Of a DNA stretch of 64,000 nucleotides, positions 7,440 to 16,590 are shown one piece after another; the first letter of the stretch is position 1, and each line of letters opens with the position of its first letter. This DNA comes from Haematospirillum sp. H1815 (GTDB lineage Bacteria > Pseudomonadota > Alphaproteobacteria > Rhodospirillales > Rhodospirillaceae): contig NZ_JAAVTA010000007.1 of assembly GCF_012102705.1 (NCBI RefSeq), forward strand, positions 62,001 through 126,000, in the 5' to 3' direction. A program made the translations under genes and the position numbers. The notes beneath the pieces are model-generated. The model made no database searches and had not been told where the DNA came from. It saw nothing but the letters and a program-made list of their open reading frames with translations.

Positions 7440-10022
7440 ATGCTCTATTTTTCAAAGATAAAAATAACACTGGTCATCACGATCTGCCTGGTCGGTATTC
7501 TGCTTGGCCTTCCCAACCTGATTCCGGAACAGGACATGCCATCATGGATGCCCGATACCCGGATCAATCTGGGCCTGGATCTGCGCGGCGGATCCTATCT
7601 TATGCTGAAAGTCGATCTGGACACGCTGTCACAGGAACGGGTCGAAGGCACCGTGGACAGCACACGGAACCTGCTGCGGGATGCACGGATACGCTATACA
7701 GGGCTGGGGGTTGATGGTGGAACCGTTCGCTTCGACCTGGTGGATGCAGGGCAGAAAACTGCTGCCCTCGATGCCTTGGGAAAACTGGATTCTGCCGTCA
7801 GTGTCGGGGGGACAGCCTACCGGGATTACGATATTGAAGCCGAAGGAACCCGTATTGTCCTGCGTCCCAATCCGGCAGCCATGCAAGAACGGGCAAGGCA
7901 GGCGGTAGGACAATCGATCGAGATTGTTCGGCGGCGTATCGATGAACTGGGCACGCGGGAACCCATGATTGCCCGGCAGGGTGAGGACCGTATTATCGTC
8001 CAGCTTCCCGGTGAGTCAGACCCCGGCCGGATCAAGGCCCTGCTGGGGCAAACCGCCAAGATGAGCTTTCACATGGTTGGTGACCAGACCCTGCGTCCTG
8101 GCACACCCGCTCCACCCGGTTTCCAATGGCTGCCCATGACAGATACCGGACGCGGACCATCGCACATTGTGATACGGCGGCAAGCCGAGGTTGACGGGTC
8201 TCACCTGACCGATGCCCGGCCAACTGTTGACCAGAGAACTGGCGAATGGCTTGTCACCTTTGCCTTCAACGACTTTGGCGGACGCCGCTTTGCTGATATC
8301 ACCACACGGCATGTCGGCAAGCCCTTTGCGATCGTTCTGGACGGAAAGGTTATTTCTGCTCCGGTGATCCGGGAGCCCATTGTCGGGGGACGGGGGCAGA
8401 TTTCCGGCTCTTTCAATGCGGCTTCCGCCAATGATCTGGCTGTCCTGCTGCGCGCCGGGGCCCTGCCTGCGCCGCTGACCGTTGTCGAGGAACGGACTGT
8501 GGGGCCGGATCTTGGCGCCGATGCAATCCGTGCCGGCATGATTTCCCTGACGGTCGGCTTTGGCTTGGTCATCACCTATATGGCTGCTGCGTATGGTCGC
8601 TTCGGTCTCTATGCCAATATGGCCTTGCTGGTCAACCTGGCCATGGCCATCGGGGCCCTGTCTGCCATGGGAGCCACCCTGACTCTTCCCGGAATCGCCG
8701 GCCTCCTGCTGTCTCTGGGCATGGCCGTTGATGCCAACATCCTGATCAATGAGCGTATCCGCGAGGAAACACGGCGGGGCAAAGTTCCGGCCGGAGCAAT
8801 CGAAACCGGGTTCAGACGGGCCTATGCCACGATTGTCGATGCCAATGCGACCACCCTGATCAAGATGCTCTTGCTGTACGTGGTGGGCGTAGGAGCTGTT
8901 CGGGGTTTTGCGGTAACCATCAGTCTTGGCATCCTGATCTCGATGTTCACAGCCATCCTGCTGGTGCGGATGCTCATAGTCCGGTGGCTGAGATTACGCC
9001 AGCCGACCGAGCTGCATCCCGGACGCCGCCTGCGGTTTGTCCCTGATGATACCCGTATTGCCTTTATGAAAGGCCGCAACATTGGCCTGGGCCTGTCGGC
9101 AGCTCTCAGCCTTGCCTCTGTGGTGCTGTTTTTTACTCCGGGGCTGAACTACGGCGTAGATTTTGCCGGTGGAACGGTTGTGGAGATCCGGACCCCTGAA
9201 CCGGCAGATTTCGGTACACTGAGAACCAACCTGGAGAAACTGGGCATAGGGCCGGTCAAACTTCAACATTTTGGCAGTGACACAGACATTCTGGTCCGCC
9301 TGGAGCGCCAGAGCGGCGGCGACAAGGCGCAGGCCGCTGTTGTGGAAACCGTACAGTCTGCCCTTCAGTCCGATATTCCGGGTACCATCATCCGGCGCGT
9401 GGAGAACATCGGTGCCTCAGTCAGCGAGGAGCTGTTCCGGGATGGTATGCTGGCACTGGGCTTAGCGGCCATTGCCATGCTGCTCTATATCTGGTTCCGG
9501 TTTGAATGGCCGTTTGGCGTTGGCGCCGTGGCAACCATGCTGCTGGATGTCACCAAGGTTGTCGGCTTTTTTGCCCTTACCGGCATCGAGTTCAACTTGC
9601 CCGCCATTGCCGCGATCCTGACCGTGATGGGCTTTTCCATCAATGACAAGGTCGTTGTCTATGACCGGGTCCGCGAGAACCTGCGTATCTACAAGGCGAT
9701 GCCTCTCCGGGAGCTGATCGACCTCTCGATCAACGAGACCCTGAGCCGTACCGTTGCCACGTCCTTCTCCACCCTGCTGGCCATCCTGCCACTGGCACTG
9801 TTTGGGGGCGAATCCCTGCAACCATTCGCCTGGGTTCTGTTGTTCGGGATTATCCTGGCGACAAGCTCCTCGATCTTCATCGCCGCACCGATTCTTCTGT
9901 ATCTCGGCGAGGAGCGGCTGCGACAGCCTCAAGATGGCGAGGACAATACATCCAAGAAGAGTACTGCGTACGATCTGGGGGGATTCGTACCGTCGGAAGA
10001 GCGGGAAACCACCAAAACCTGA
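7440..10022 (+). CDS. secDF: Fused protein translocase subunit SecD-SecF
   Basis: Membrane component that uses the proton gradient to pull proteins released by SecYEG-SecA. The 860-residue protein is one uninterrupted frame. The SecD half (1-about 530) has a first transmembrane segment, the RINLGLDLRGG motif, a large periplasmic region and five membrane spans with GMAVDANILINERIREE. The SecF half (from about 537) starts with LRFVPDDTRIAFM and has LNYGVDFAGGT and SINDKVVVYDRVRENLR. Most Proteobacteria have separate secD and secF, often after yajC, which is absent here. The frame is open to 7305; ATG 7440 is chosen because SecD normally starts directly at the first membrane segment. Ribosome site is weak. 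Confidence 0.95.
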   Translation: MLYFSKIKITLVITICLVGILLGLPNLIPEQDMPSWMPDTRINLGLDLRGGSYLMLKVDLDTLSQERVEGTVDSTRNLLRDARIRYTGLGVDGGTVRFDLVDAGQKTAALDALGKLDSAVSVGGTAYRDYDIEAEGTRIVLRPNPAAMQERARQAVGQSIEIVRRRIDELGTREPMIARQGEDRIIVQLPGESDPGRIKALLGQTAKMSFHMVGDQTLRPGTPAPPGFQWLPMTDTGRGPSHIVIRRQAEVDGSHLTDARPTVDQRTGEWLVTFAFNDFGGRRFADITTRHVGKPFAIVLDGKVISAPVIREPIVGGRGQISGSFNAASANDLAVLLRAGALPAPLTVVEERTVGPDLGADAIRAGMISLTVGFGLVITYMAAAYGRFGLYANMALLVNLAMAIGALSAMGATLTLPGIAGLLLSLGMAVDANILINERIREETRRGKVPAGAIETGFRRAYATIVDANATTLIKMLLLYVVGVGAVRGFAVTISLGILISMFTAILLVRMLIVRWLRLRQPTELHPGRRLRFVPDDTRIAFMKGRNIGLGLSAALSLASVVLFFTPGLNYGVDFAGGTVVEIRTPEPADFGTLRTNLEKLGIGPVKLQHFGSDTDILVRLERQSGGDKAQAAVVETVQSALQSDIPGTIIRRVENIGASVSEELFRDGMLALGLAAIAMLLYIWFRFEWPFGVGAVATMLLDVTKVVGFFALTGIEFNLPAIAAILTVMGFSINDKVVVYDRVRENLRIYKAMPLRELIDLSINETLSRTVATSFSTLLAILPLALFGGESLQPFAWVLLFGIILATSSSIFIAAPILLYLGEERLRQPQDGEDNTSKKSTAYDLGGFVPSEERETTKT

Positions 10023-10035
10023 CCGGATGACAAGG

Positions 10036-10068
10036 CCATGCCGCCTGAATGGGGCAAGGGCGGCATGG
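10036..10068 (+). terminator. Hairpin after secDF
   Basis: A perfect 10-bp-arm hairpin, CCATGCCGCC (10036-10045) with GGCGGCATGG (10059-10068) and a 13-base loop, begins 13 bases after the secDF stop. It lacks a T-run, so it may be a 3'-end stabiliser or a Rho-aided terminator. A TATAAT sits at 10082-10087, but only 12 bases before the next ATG. Confidence 0.45.
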
Positions 10069-10098
10069 CGACAGGATCCGGTATAATGGAGCCTTCAT

Positions 10099-10362
10099 AT
10101 GAAACCTGTTTTTGTCATGATCAAATGTAACCCCGGGCAGGCGTACCGGGTTGCGGGGCAAGCCGTGGAAAAAATTTCCAACATCTCCGAGATCTACTCC
10201 ATATCAGGCGCTTATGATCTGATGGCAAAGTTTTATCTTGAGGATGAGACCGATACAGGCCGCTTTGTCACCGAGCAGGTACAAACCCTGTCCGGGGTTG
10301 CCGATACCTTTACAGTGATCACCTTCAATGCCTTTACCGTGCCGCAGCATGGGAAAAAGTAG
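10099..10362 (+). CDS. Stand-alone Lrp/AsnC ligand-binding domain protein
   Basis: An 87-residue protein that consists only of the ligand-binding (RAM) domain of Lrp/AsnC regulators, with no helix-turn-helix. The pattern FVMIKCNPGQAYRVAG, then EIYSISGAYDLMAKFYL, and the closing FTVITFNAFT match this fold, which assembles as an oligomer and binds small molecules such as amino acids. Such stand-alone proteins are widespread but their roles are mostly unknown. The start has GGAG at 10088-10091. It is probably expressed separately from secDF, given the hairpin between them. Confidence 0.88.
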   Translation: MKPVFVMIKCNPGQAYRVAGQAVEKISNISEIYSISGAYDLMAKFYLEDETDTGRFVTEQVQTLSGVADTFTVITFNAFTVPQHGKK

Positions 10363-10470
10363 GATCCTGATACAGCTGAACAGGTCGCCCGTACTATAGG
10401 GGCTTGCGGCGGACTGGCGGTGGGGTTACCTATGTGCCCCTCGGTTCCCTGAACACATCTGGTTTTATCC

Positions 10471-11181
10471 ATGCTGGATCATGATGCAGCCTTGGTGCTG
10501 TTCTCCGGCGGTCAGGATTCGGCGACATGCCTTGCCTGGGCTCTGGAACGCTATACACGGGTGGAAACTGTCGGCTTTGACTACCGACAGCGCCATGCCA
10601 TTGAACTGGAAGTGCGACACAGCTTCCGGGAATCTATTGCGTCCCTGCACAATCACTGGGGCAACCGGCTTGGCATGGATCACCACATCGACGCCCGTTC
10701 ACTGGCGGATATTGGCCAAACGGCCATGACAGAGACCGTTGCCTTCCGCACAGGGTCCGACGGACTTCCCAATACATTCGTGCCAGGCCGCAATCTTTTA
10801 TTTCTGACCTATGCCGCAGCCATTGCGTACAGGCGCGGAATACGCACCTTGGTCACCGGCGTTTGCGAAACAGATTTTTCAGGGTATCCCGATTGCCGTG
10901 ACGATACCCTGAAAGCCATGCAGGTTGCCCTGAATCTTGGTATGGATTGCCGGTTTGTTGTCGAAACCCCGCTGATGTGGGTCAACAAGGCCGGTACGTG
11001 GGCAATGGCCCATGCTCTGGGTGGCGAGAAGCTTGTAGGTCTTATCCTTGAGAAAACCCACACCTGCTATGCCGGCGACCGCGATCATCGCCACCCGTGG
11101 GGCTATGGATGTGGTACTTGCCCGGCGTGCGAGCTTCGAGCACGAGGGTGGGATACATGGCAGCAGGCAGCCCTCCAATGA
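10471..11181 (+). CDS. queC: 7-cyano-7-deazaguanine (preQ0) synthase QueC
   Basis: ATP-dependent conversion of 7-carboxy-7-deazaguanine with ammonia to preQ0, a queuosine precursor. The 236-residue protein has the PP-loop SGGQDS at residue 12. It also has the C-terminal zinc cysteine cluster CGTCPAC near residue 215, with a further cysteine in HTCYAGD. It is the first gene of a tight cluster: its stop TGA overlaps the queE ATG (ATGA at 11178-11181). The products of queD and queE feed it. Confidence 0.96.
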   Translation: MLDHDAALVLFSGGQDSATCLAWALERYTRVETVGFDYRQRHAIELEVRHSFRESIASLHNHWGNRLGMDHHIDARSLADIGQTAMTETVAFRTGSDGLPNTFVPGRNLLFLTYAAAIAYRRGIRTLVTGVCETDFSGYPDCRDDTLKAMQVALNLGMDCRFVVETPLMWVNKAGTWAMAHALGGEKLVGLILEKTHTCYAGDRDHRHPWGYGCGTCPACELRARGWDTWQQAALQ

Positions 11182-11819
11182 CCTACAGCATCAAGGAGTT
11201 GTTTTACACCCTTCAGGGTGAAGGAGCCCAAAGTGGTCGGGCTGCTGTCTTTTGCCGCTTTTCCGGATGTAATTTGTGGAGCGGACGAGAACAGGATCGC
11301 AGCACGGCAACATGCTCTTTCTGTGATACCGACTTTGTTGGAACCAATGGAACCGGAGGAGGTAAATTCGCCTCTGCCCGTGCGTTGGCCCATGCGGTTC
11401 GCGCATGCTGGGATCAAAACGCCGGACAGGGCGGTACTCCCTATGTTGTCTGCACGGGAGGAGAGCCTCTCCTGCAACTGGACACACCCCTTGTCCAAGC
11501 CTTCCATGAAACCGGCATGGAGGTTGCCGTGGAAACAAACGGCACCCAAGCCCCCCCGCATGGAATAGACTGGATCTGCATCAGCCCCAAAGCCGGTTCA
11601 AATATGGTTCTGACGCAAGGCGACGAGCTGAAGGTAGTATGGCCTCAACAGGGGCTGGACCTCGTATATCTGGCGGGGCTGAAATTCCGGCATTTCTTTT
11701 TGCAGCCAATGGATGGTCATACGGCAACAGAATCGCTCGCAACCTGCATCAGGACATGCCAACAGTTCCCGCAGTGGCGCCTGAGCCTGCAAATACATAA
11801 ACTGACTGGAATTCCGTAA
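11178..11819 (+). CDS. queE: 7-carboxy-7-deazaguanine synthase QueE (radical SAM)
   Basis: Radical-SAM enzyme that contracts 6-carboxytetrahydropterin to 7-carboxy-7-deazaguanine. The 213-residue protein starts [12 protein letters not shown]. Its cluster-binding motif is CX14CX2C ([19 protein letters not shown]), the variant in which the first cysteine is separated by a 14-residue loop; CDTDF follows. A substrate-binding TGGEPLLQ is at about 95-102. The frame is open upstream to 11097 inside queC, but the ATG at 11178 gives the correct family start and an ATGA overlap. The stop overlaps the queD ATG by one base (TAATG). Confidence 0.96.
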   Translation: MTYSIKELFYTLQGEGAQSGRAAVFCRFSGCNLWSGREQDRSTATCSFCDTDFVGTNGTGGGKFASARALAHAVRACWDQNAGQGGTPYVVCTGGEPLLQLDTPLVQAFHETGMEVAVETNGTQAPPHGIDWICISPKAGSNMVLTQGDELKVVWPQQGLDLVYLAGLKFRHFFLQPMDGHTATESLATCIRTCQQFPQWRLSLQIHKLTGIP

Positions 11820-12376
11820 TGAGCGACGGCCACCGTTTTCTGATCACCCGTCGTATCGGCATTGATGCCGGCCACCGGATCATGCGACACGGATCAAAAT
11901 GCAGGCATATCCACGGACACCGTTACGAGGTGGAAGCCATCTGCCATGCATCCTCTCTGCATCAGGGCGGAGAACAGGACAGTATGGTTCTGGACTTTGG
12001 CTTCCTGAAAGAAGAGATGATGGCTGTCATCGATGCATCTTGCGACCACGGCTTTATTGCCGAAATGTCGGATACGGATCTCCTGTCCATGTTCTGTCCT
12101 GCCGGAAAGGAACAGGGCGAATGGATGGCAGGGTTACAGAAGGCTGTTGCACGGGATGGCTTTGCCGTAACGACCAATACACACCTTGAAACCCGTCTGT
12201 ACATCATCCCAGAGGCTCCAACAGCTGAAGCCTTGGCACGACACTGGTATCAACGCTTGCAGGACAGGGTGCAAATACGCAGCGAGGGGCTGGCTGTCCT
12301 GGAACGCATTGTTGTGTGGGAAACACCAAACTGCCGGGCTGAATACAGTGAACAAAAAACAGGAGTACAGCGTTAG
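11819..12376 (+). CDS. queD: 6-carboxy-5,6,7,8-tetrahydropterin synthase QueD
   Basis: Zinc enzyme of the PTPS/QueD family that converts dihydroneopterin triphosphate, the FolE product, to 6-carboxytetrahydropterin. The zinc and catalytic elements are visible: AGHRIMRHGSKCRHIHGH (Cys and HxHGH) and VLDFGFLK, with ACDH represented here by ASCDHGFI, then a late ETPNCRAEY glutamate. At 185 residues it is longer than the roughly 120-residue E. coli enzyme; the extra length is an insertion at about 85-120 (FCPAGKEQGEWMAGLQK). Longer forms of this kind occur in alphaproteobacteria. It is last in queC-queE-queD and translationally coupled to queE. Confidence 0.93.
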   Translation: MSDGHRFLITRRIGIDAGHRIMRHGSKCRHIHGHRYEVEAICHASSLHQGGEQDSMVLDFGFLKEEMMAVIDASCDHGFIAEMSDTDLLSMFCPAGKEQGEWMAGLQKAVARDGFAVTTNTHLETRLYIIPEAPTAEALARHWYQRLQDRVQIRSEGLAVLERIVVWETPNCRAEYSEQKTGVQR

Positions 12377-12410
12377 CCGCACTCCCGTTCCGACTTACGG
12401 GGAAAGCGTG

Positions 12411-13061
12411 TTACTTGGTTCCAAACATGCGGTCACCGGCATCACCCAGCCCGGGCAGAATATAAGCCTGTTCATCAAGACGTTCGTCAAGGGCAGCAAC
12501 ATAGACACGCACACCGGCATGCTTCTTGTTGAAAGCGCGCATGCCTTCAGGCGCAGCGACCAGTGCAAGGAAAAGAATCTGGTCATCGGGAATACCGCGC
12601 CGGTTCAGGACATCAACAGCATGGGCTGCCGAGTTTCCCGTCGCCAACATGGGGTCAACCAGAATAAAGGTCCGCCCTTCACAGTCGGGAAGCTTGACAA
12701 GGTACTCAACCGGCATATGGGTATCATGATCACGGGCCAAGCCAATATGACCGACACGTGCGCCGGGAACCAGCTCAAGAAGGCCGTCAGCCATTCCGTT
12801 ACCAGCTCTCAGGATTGGAACAACAGCCAGTTTCCGGCCTGCAATAACCGGCGCATCCATGGGTGTCATAGGCGTATTGATTCGCTCATAAGCCAGTGGC
12901 AGGTCACGCGTGACCTCGTAGCCCATCAACAAGGCTATTTCTCTTAACAACTGACGAAATGTCCGTGTAGATGTCTGAACGTCCCGCATATGGGTCAGCT
13001 TGTGCTGGATCAGCGGATGATCGCAGATGAAAAGGTTCGGGAACTCGTCCGAGCGCTTCAT
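12411..13061 (-). CDS. upp: Uracil phosphoribosyltransferase
   Basis: Pyrimidine salvage enzyme that makes UMP from uracil and PRPP. The 216-residue protein has the family start [13 protein letters not shown], the domain [18 protein letters not shown], the PRPP-binding [11 protein letters not shown] and the C-terminal [12 protein letters not shown] uracil-binding region. The frame is open to 13115, but ATG 13061 has an AGAGG ribosome site and matches the family start. It converges with queD across a 34-base gap. Confidence 0.97.
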   Translation of the reverse strand: MKRSDEFPNLFICDHPLIQHKLTHMRDVQTSTRTFRQLLREIALLMGYEVTRDLPLAYERINTPMTPMDAPVIAGRKLAVVPILRAGNGMADGLLELVPGARVGHIGLARDHDTHMPVEYLVKLPDCEGRTFILVDPMLATGNSAAHAVDVLNRRGIPDDQILFLALVAAPEGMRAFNKKHAGVRVYVAALDERLDEQAYILPGLGDAGDRMFGTK

Positions 13062-13116
13062 GAGGTCCTCTGTGTCGTGATAGCAAGGCTGGCGCTGCTT
13101 ATAACACTTTCTCATT

Positions 13117-14325
13117 CTAAATCATCAATTCAACCACGCTGCGACGTGGGGTCGGGGATGCGCTATCTGCATAGCCAACACGGGCCAGCATCTGTATACG
13201 CCGTCCGGGGATCGACAAAAGCGCGTGGAGATCGTCACACACATCAGCCACACCAGCCCAGTCACCAAACGGAGCCGAGAATGGCTGCATGGCCAGACCC
13301 TGCGCAGCCGCGGCCAGATCAAGTCTGGCATAAACACGACCAGCTCTTATCTGATCATCCCGGCTGTCGCCATCTGTAGAAATCCAGACAAAGCTGTCTG
13401 CCTCTCCCACATAACTGACAGCATGCGAGAAAGCCCACCGGTTCAGCCATGACCCTGGTTCAGAAAAGGCGTGTCGCCCATAGAACAAACGAACCCCACT
13501 GCCCGGCAGGGGTGACGAAGGCACAACACCATCGCGGCATTTCGCAACTTCTTCCTTGGTCAAACGTAGAAAAGTCGATTTCTCCGCAACAAGATCCGCA
13601 TTCATGCTTTCAAGGCGCATTGCTTCTATCACCAGCCCCTTCAGGCGCTCCAGCCCTGAACCGCGATCGATCCAGCCAACGGATACCCCGCGGGCTGCAC
13701 CTGCACCGGACAGGAAGGTATCACGAGCCGAACGACTGATAGCCTGCCCCGTAAAGGCACCACGACACGTCCGGCGCTGACGGACTGCCGCAAAAAGGGG
13801 GGGCGGCAAGACAGCCGGATCACGGGACAGCTCAATCCGGGCAACCGGCTTCAGGCGCATGTCATCCCGTGTGGCATAAGGACCATCTGGGAACAAGGAC
13901 AACGCGGGGCTCCATCCCTCGGCAGCAGCCGCCAGCACAAGAAGCTCCAGGAATGTACCCTGCCCCAATGTTACCTGTCGCAGGGCAGGATCCGTGTGTA
14001 AAGAGACACGATCTGCATCAGCCAGGAGCCAGAGAACATCGTCTCCTTCAAGAGCAATTTTCCAAGGCTGGAGATTATAGGAACTGGGTGCCAGAGAAGC
14101 CCAACCCGCCAAACGCACCCGGATATCGGGGACAGACGGCGGTCCACGCCAACCCAGGTACGCCGTACCCGCAGAATCGGATTCACACCCCGCTGATAAC
14201 AGCAACGCAGGAACAGACGCCGCCAACCGCAACAACCGACGGCGGGATATGACATCACAAGCGGCTGTAGCACATGTATCCATTCCGGTATGGTGCCTGC
14301 CATACCGGAATGGGGCAAGAGGCAT
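13117..14325 (-). CDS. Tat-exported Acg-like nitroreductase-family protein, putative lipoprotein
   Basis: FMN-binding nitroreductase-like protein of the Acg type, about 400 residues, predicted to be exported. A twin-arginine signal SRRRLLRLA is followed by LLLSAGC, which reads as a lipobox, so it may be a Tat-exported lipoprotein. The nitroreductase signature [12 protein letters not shown] occurs at about residue 80, [12 protein letters not shown] at about 180 and GLAMQPFS at about 345. The substrate is unknown. Start: the ATG at 14325 overlaps the preceding stop (TAATG), suggesting coupling; an inner ATG (14283) lies within a hairpin. It follows the LprI-like gene in one operon. Confidence 0.75.
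   Translation of the reverse strand: MPLAPFRYGRHHTGMDTCATAACDVISRRRLLRLAASVPALLLSAGCESDSAGTAYLGWRGPPSVPDIRVRLAGWASLAPSSYNLQPWKIALEGDDVLWLLADADRVSLHTDPALRQVTLGQGTFLELLVLAAAAEGWSPALSLFPDGPYATRDDMRLKPVARIELSRDPAVLPPPLFAAVRQRRTCRGAFTGQAISRSARDTFLSGAGAARGVSVGWIDRGSGLERLKGLVIEAMRLESMNADLVAEKSTFLRLTKEEVAKCRDGVVPSSPLPGSGVRLFYGRHAFSEPGSWLNRWAFSHAVSYVGEADSFVWISTDGDSRDDQIRAGRVYARLDLAAAAQGLAMQPFSAPFGDWAGVADVCDDLHALLSIPGRRIQMLARVGYADSASPTPRRSVVELMI
14280..14313. repeat. Perfect 14-bp-arm hairpin at the start of the Acg-like gene
   Basis: CCATTCCGGTATGG (14280-14293) and CCATACCGGAATGG (14300-14313) are exact inverse complements around a 6-base loop. On the minus strand it lies inside the N-terminal codons of the Acg-like gene and covers its inner ATG (14283-14281). 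It may restrain translation, separate the two genes' mRNA levels, or be a REP-like palindrome. No T-run follows. Confidence 0.75.
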
Positions 14326-15440
14326 TACAGGCGTCGCTGAACACTCTGATTACCACGATCACGGGTGCACGCCATAAAGGCATCAACAGTGCCAAGCATA
14401 CGGGCAGAATCCAAGGTCTTGCCATAACCGATCACATCACCTTCCACCGTACTCGCAAAGCACATAGCCTGCACAGATAGTCCGCCGTAGTCCCTGTCTT
14501 CGTTCAAGCCCAGAGAGACAAGCACAGGAGCTCCCGAAACTTTTCCATCAGAGCCGACAGGCACACGATAACGAGCTGTTCCAATGCAGCAGGCTGCACA
14601 GTCAGGAAGATCATCCAAACCCGTCAGGGTCTTGTCCATCGCCTGAAGCAAACCGACGGGCGTAATATTGACAGCGACAAGAATGCCGGAATGATCAACA
14701 ATCGCCTTGTCAACACCGCCGTTACAGCGATCTCCACCCGCATAAAGCCTCTGAACACTCAGAATTTCATCGCCTGCTCCTGATTGCTCACGCCGGTCAA
14801 AAGCCCAGACTGACCCCAAAGCCCCGTTCCCACCGCCACTTTCATTCACAGCGACAACCCAACGGCCATCAGGCAGAAGCCCGGCATCAGACCAGGCAAT
14901 CCAGGCCACGTCTCCATCTTTTGCAGCATCAGCACTGAGCCAGCCATGAACCTGGCTCTGAACCTCAATATGGGAATAGCCGCGATTACAAGCGGCAACA
15001 GGCAACGGTAAAAGGTGTCCCTTGTCGTAATCCTCAAGCAAAACCGAGATACACGACGGATGAATGAAGCCTCGCCCGGGTTCTCCTGTTTCCGGCCCGT
15101 CTACAGCGCCCGGTAACGGCGTGTTGATACCCAGGCGCTGACGGTATGCGCTGACCAGACATGGCACCATCGCCCAACGGGCACGCTCCTCAGGAGCACC
15201 GCCCTGACGCGGAATCCCACAGTTCTGCACGGTACTGTCAAGCCACGCCTTGTCATGGCGGCCCATACGACCATCCAACTCCAGAAGAACGGGGTCTGAA
15301 CACACGAGATGCTGAAAAGGCGTACGCGCCTTATTGCAGGAAAACGACGCCATCGGCATAGCCGTTGCGTGTTCTGTTACAGCAACAGACAGGCATACCG
15401 TAAAAAGACAAGCTGGAAATAAAGATAAATCGCGAAACAC
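14325..15440 (-). CDS. Secreted protein with LprI-like N-terminal domain
   Basis: A 371-residue exported protein of unknown function. A signal peptide (LFPACLFTVCLSVAV, cleavage near ATAMP) is followed by a region SFSCNKARTPFQHLVCSDP...LDGRMGRHDKAWL. This resembles the lysozyme-inhibitor LprI/DUF1311 pattern (Cys-x-Lys-A...E.LIC.D..L..LD..L...Y). The remaining 280 residues are cysteine-rich with no family I know. The GTG at 15440 has AAGGAA nine bases upstream and is preferred; the longer frame starts at 15509. Between those starts lies a perfect palindrome that would be a promoter-region operator if the GTG is right. Coupled to the Acg-like gene by TAATG. Confidence 0.6.
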   Translation of the reverse strand: MFRDLSLFPACLFTVCLSVAVTEHATAMPMASFSCNKARTPFQHLVCSDPVLLELDGRMGRHDKAWLDSTVQNCGIPRQGGAPEERARWAMVPCLVSAYRQRLGINTPLPGAVDGPETGEPGRGFIHPSCISVLLEDYDKGHLLPLPVAACNRGYSHIEVQSQVHGWLSADAAKDGDVAWIAWSDAGLLPDGRWVVAVNESGGGNGALGSVWAFDRREQSGAGDEILSVQRLYAGGDRCNGGVDKAIVDHSGILVAVNITPVGLLQAMDKTLTGLDDLPDCAACCIGTARYRVPVGSDGKVSGAPVLVSLGLNEDRDYGGLSVQAMCFASTVEGDVIGYGKTLDSARMLGTVDAFMACTRDRGNQSVQRRL

Positions 15441-15478
15441 GCTCTGGTTTCCTTCTGTAAGGAGCCCTACAAGGCGAT

Positions 15479-15498
15479 CGAAATATGGCCATATTTCG
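15479..15498. promoter_or_regulatory. Perfect 20-bp palindrome upstream of the LprI-like gene
   Basis: CGAAATATGGCCATATTTCG is an exact self-complementary 20-mer 39 bases before the preferred GTG (15440) of the minus-strand gene and 237 bases before the SYLF gene. AT-rich arms and location in a divergent region fit an operator for a dimeric repressor. No regulator gene is adjacent. Confidence 0.45.
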
Positions 15499-15734
15499 TG
15501 CATATCCACACGTTACAATGCAGGCATCATGCATCCCGGACCATCCGAACGGAGCAATGTCTCGTGATCAATTACAGGAAAAGTGTGACATCAAGCGCAG
15601 GGTCCCACCAAAAATACAGGGGGCGGCAACGCAATCCAATTGCTCATGACGACCGAAACGCGTATCACACAGAGGCACTACAGCCTTTGTACCATAAGCT
15701 TTCCGACCTGATCTTGCTGGAGATTCCTTACGCT

Positions 15735-16565
15735 ATGTTCCGCCTGATACGCTTGGCGCTGCTTGTCCCCGCCATCCTTCTGGTCCATGTTTCTACAGCC
15801 AGTGCCGGTGATGCAGCCGACGCCCGCGCTGTTCTGGCACAAGCCATTGCCGTTGTTGAACAAGTGCGGGCAGACGAGAATTTTCGCAAGGATATGGATC
15901 CTTATCTGGCCCGGGCCCGGGCGGTCATGATTATCCCGTCTTTCTACAAGGGCGGCTTTATTCTGGGCGGAGCGTATGGCTATGGCGTCCTGACCGTTCG
16001 TGACAGTGCAGGCACCTTCTCTCCCCCTGCTTTTTATTCCATGGCCGGGGGCAGCATCGGGCTGCAAATTGGCGGGCAACGCGTCCAGAGCATTTTGATG
16101 ATCATGACAGAAAAGGGACTGGAATCCATTTTGTCAGACCAGTTCAAGCTTGGCGCCATGGCAGGAATCAGCGTCGCAACATTTGGTGCAAACATAGAAA
16201 CAGCGACAACAACCAATTTACAGCAGGATATCATTGCGTATGCGCATTCACAGGGCGCATACGGCGGTGGCGCTATCGAAGGGGCCGCGATCTCTTCACG
16301 GGAAGACTGGAACGCTGCAATCTATGGCCCGGCCGCAAATGACAGGGATATCTTGTTCCAACGCCGCTGGCCCTTGCCTGAAGCCGAGCCCCTGTACCGC
16401 GCGCTTCATGTTGTTCCAACCACCGAAACATCGGGGAGCATGAACGCAACAGAGCCGGAGATCGTATCGCACAATCAGGATATGGACGAACCAACCGATC
16501 GGGAAACATCAACGGCGGATAAACCGATGCGCCTTGCCCCTGTCCAGAAACAGGATTTGAACTAG
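15735..16565 (+). CDS. Lipid-binding SYLF (Ysc84-like) domain protein
   Basis: A 276-residue exported protein. The signal peptide (LALLVPAILLVHVSTASAG) precedes a SYLF domain at about residues 30-215: ADARAVLAQA, MIIPSFYKGGFILGGAYGYGVLTVRD, PAFYSMAGGSIGLQIGGQ and the closing YGGGAIEGAAISSREDWN. The domain is known in eukaryotes and bacteria and binds phosphoinositide or other lipids in some members. The bacterial role is uncertain, perhaps in the envelope. The C-terminal 50 residues are polar and may be disordered. The frame is open to 15498, but only ATG 15735 gives a signal peptide. It converges with the periplasmic binding protein gene. Confidence 0.8.
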   Translation: MFRLIRLALLVPAILLVHVSTASAGDAADARAVLAQAIAVVEQVRADENFRKDMDPYLARARAVMIIPSFYKGGFILGGAYGYGVLTVRDSAGTFSPPAFYSMAGGSIGLQIGGQRVQSILMIMTEKGLESILSDQFKLGAMAGISVATFGANIETATTTNLQQDIIAYAHSQGAYGGGAIEGAAISSREDWNAAIYGPAANDRDILFQRRWPLPEAEPLYRALHVVPTTETSGSMNATEPEIVSHNQDMDEPTDRETSTADKPMRLAPVQKQDLN

Positions 16566-16590
16566 GTCACGCAGAATGGACCCGGCAACA

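Noticed and set aside
10380-10470. preQ1 riboswitch in front of queC
   Set aside because: Sought because of the downstream genes, but the conserved A-rich and pseudoknot elements are not seen; only a short GGGG/CCCC hairpin is present.
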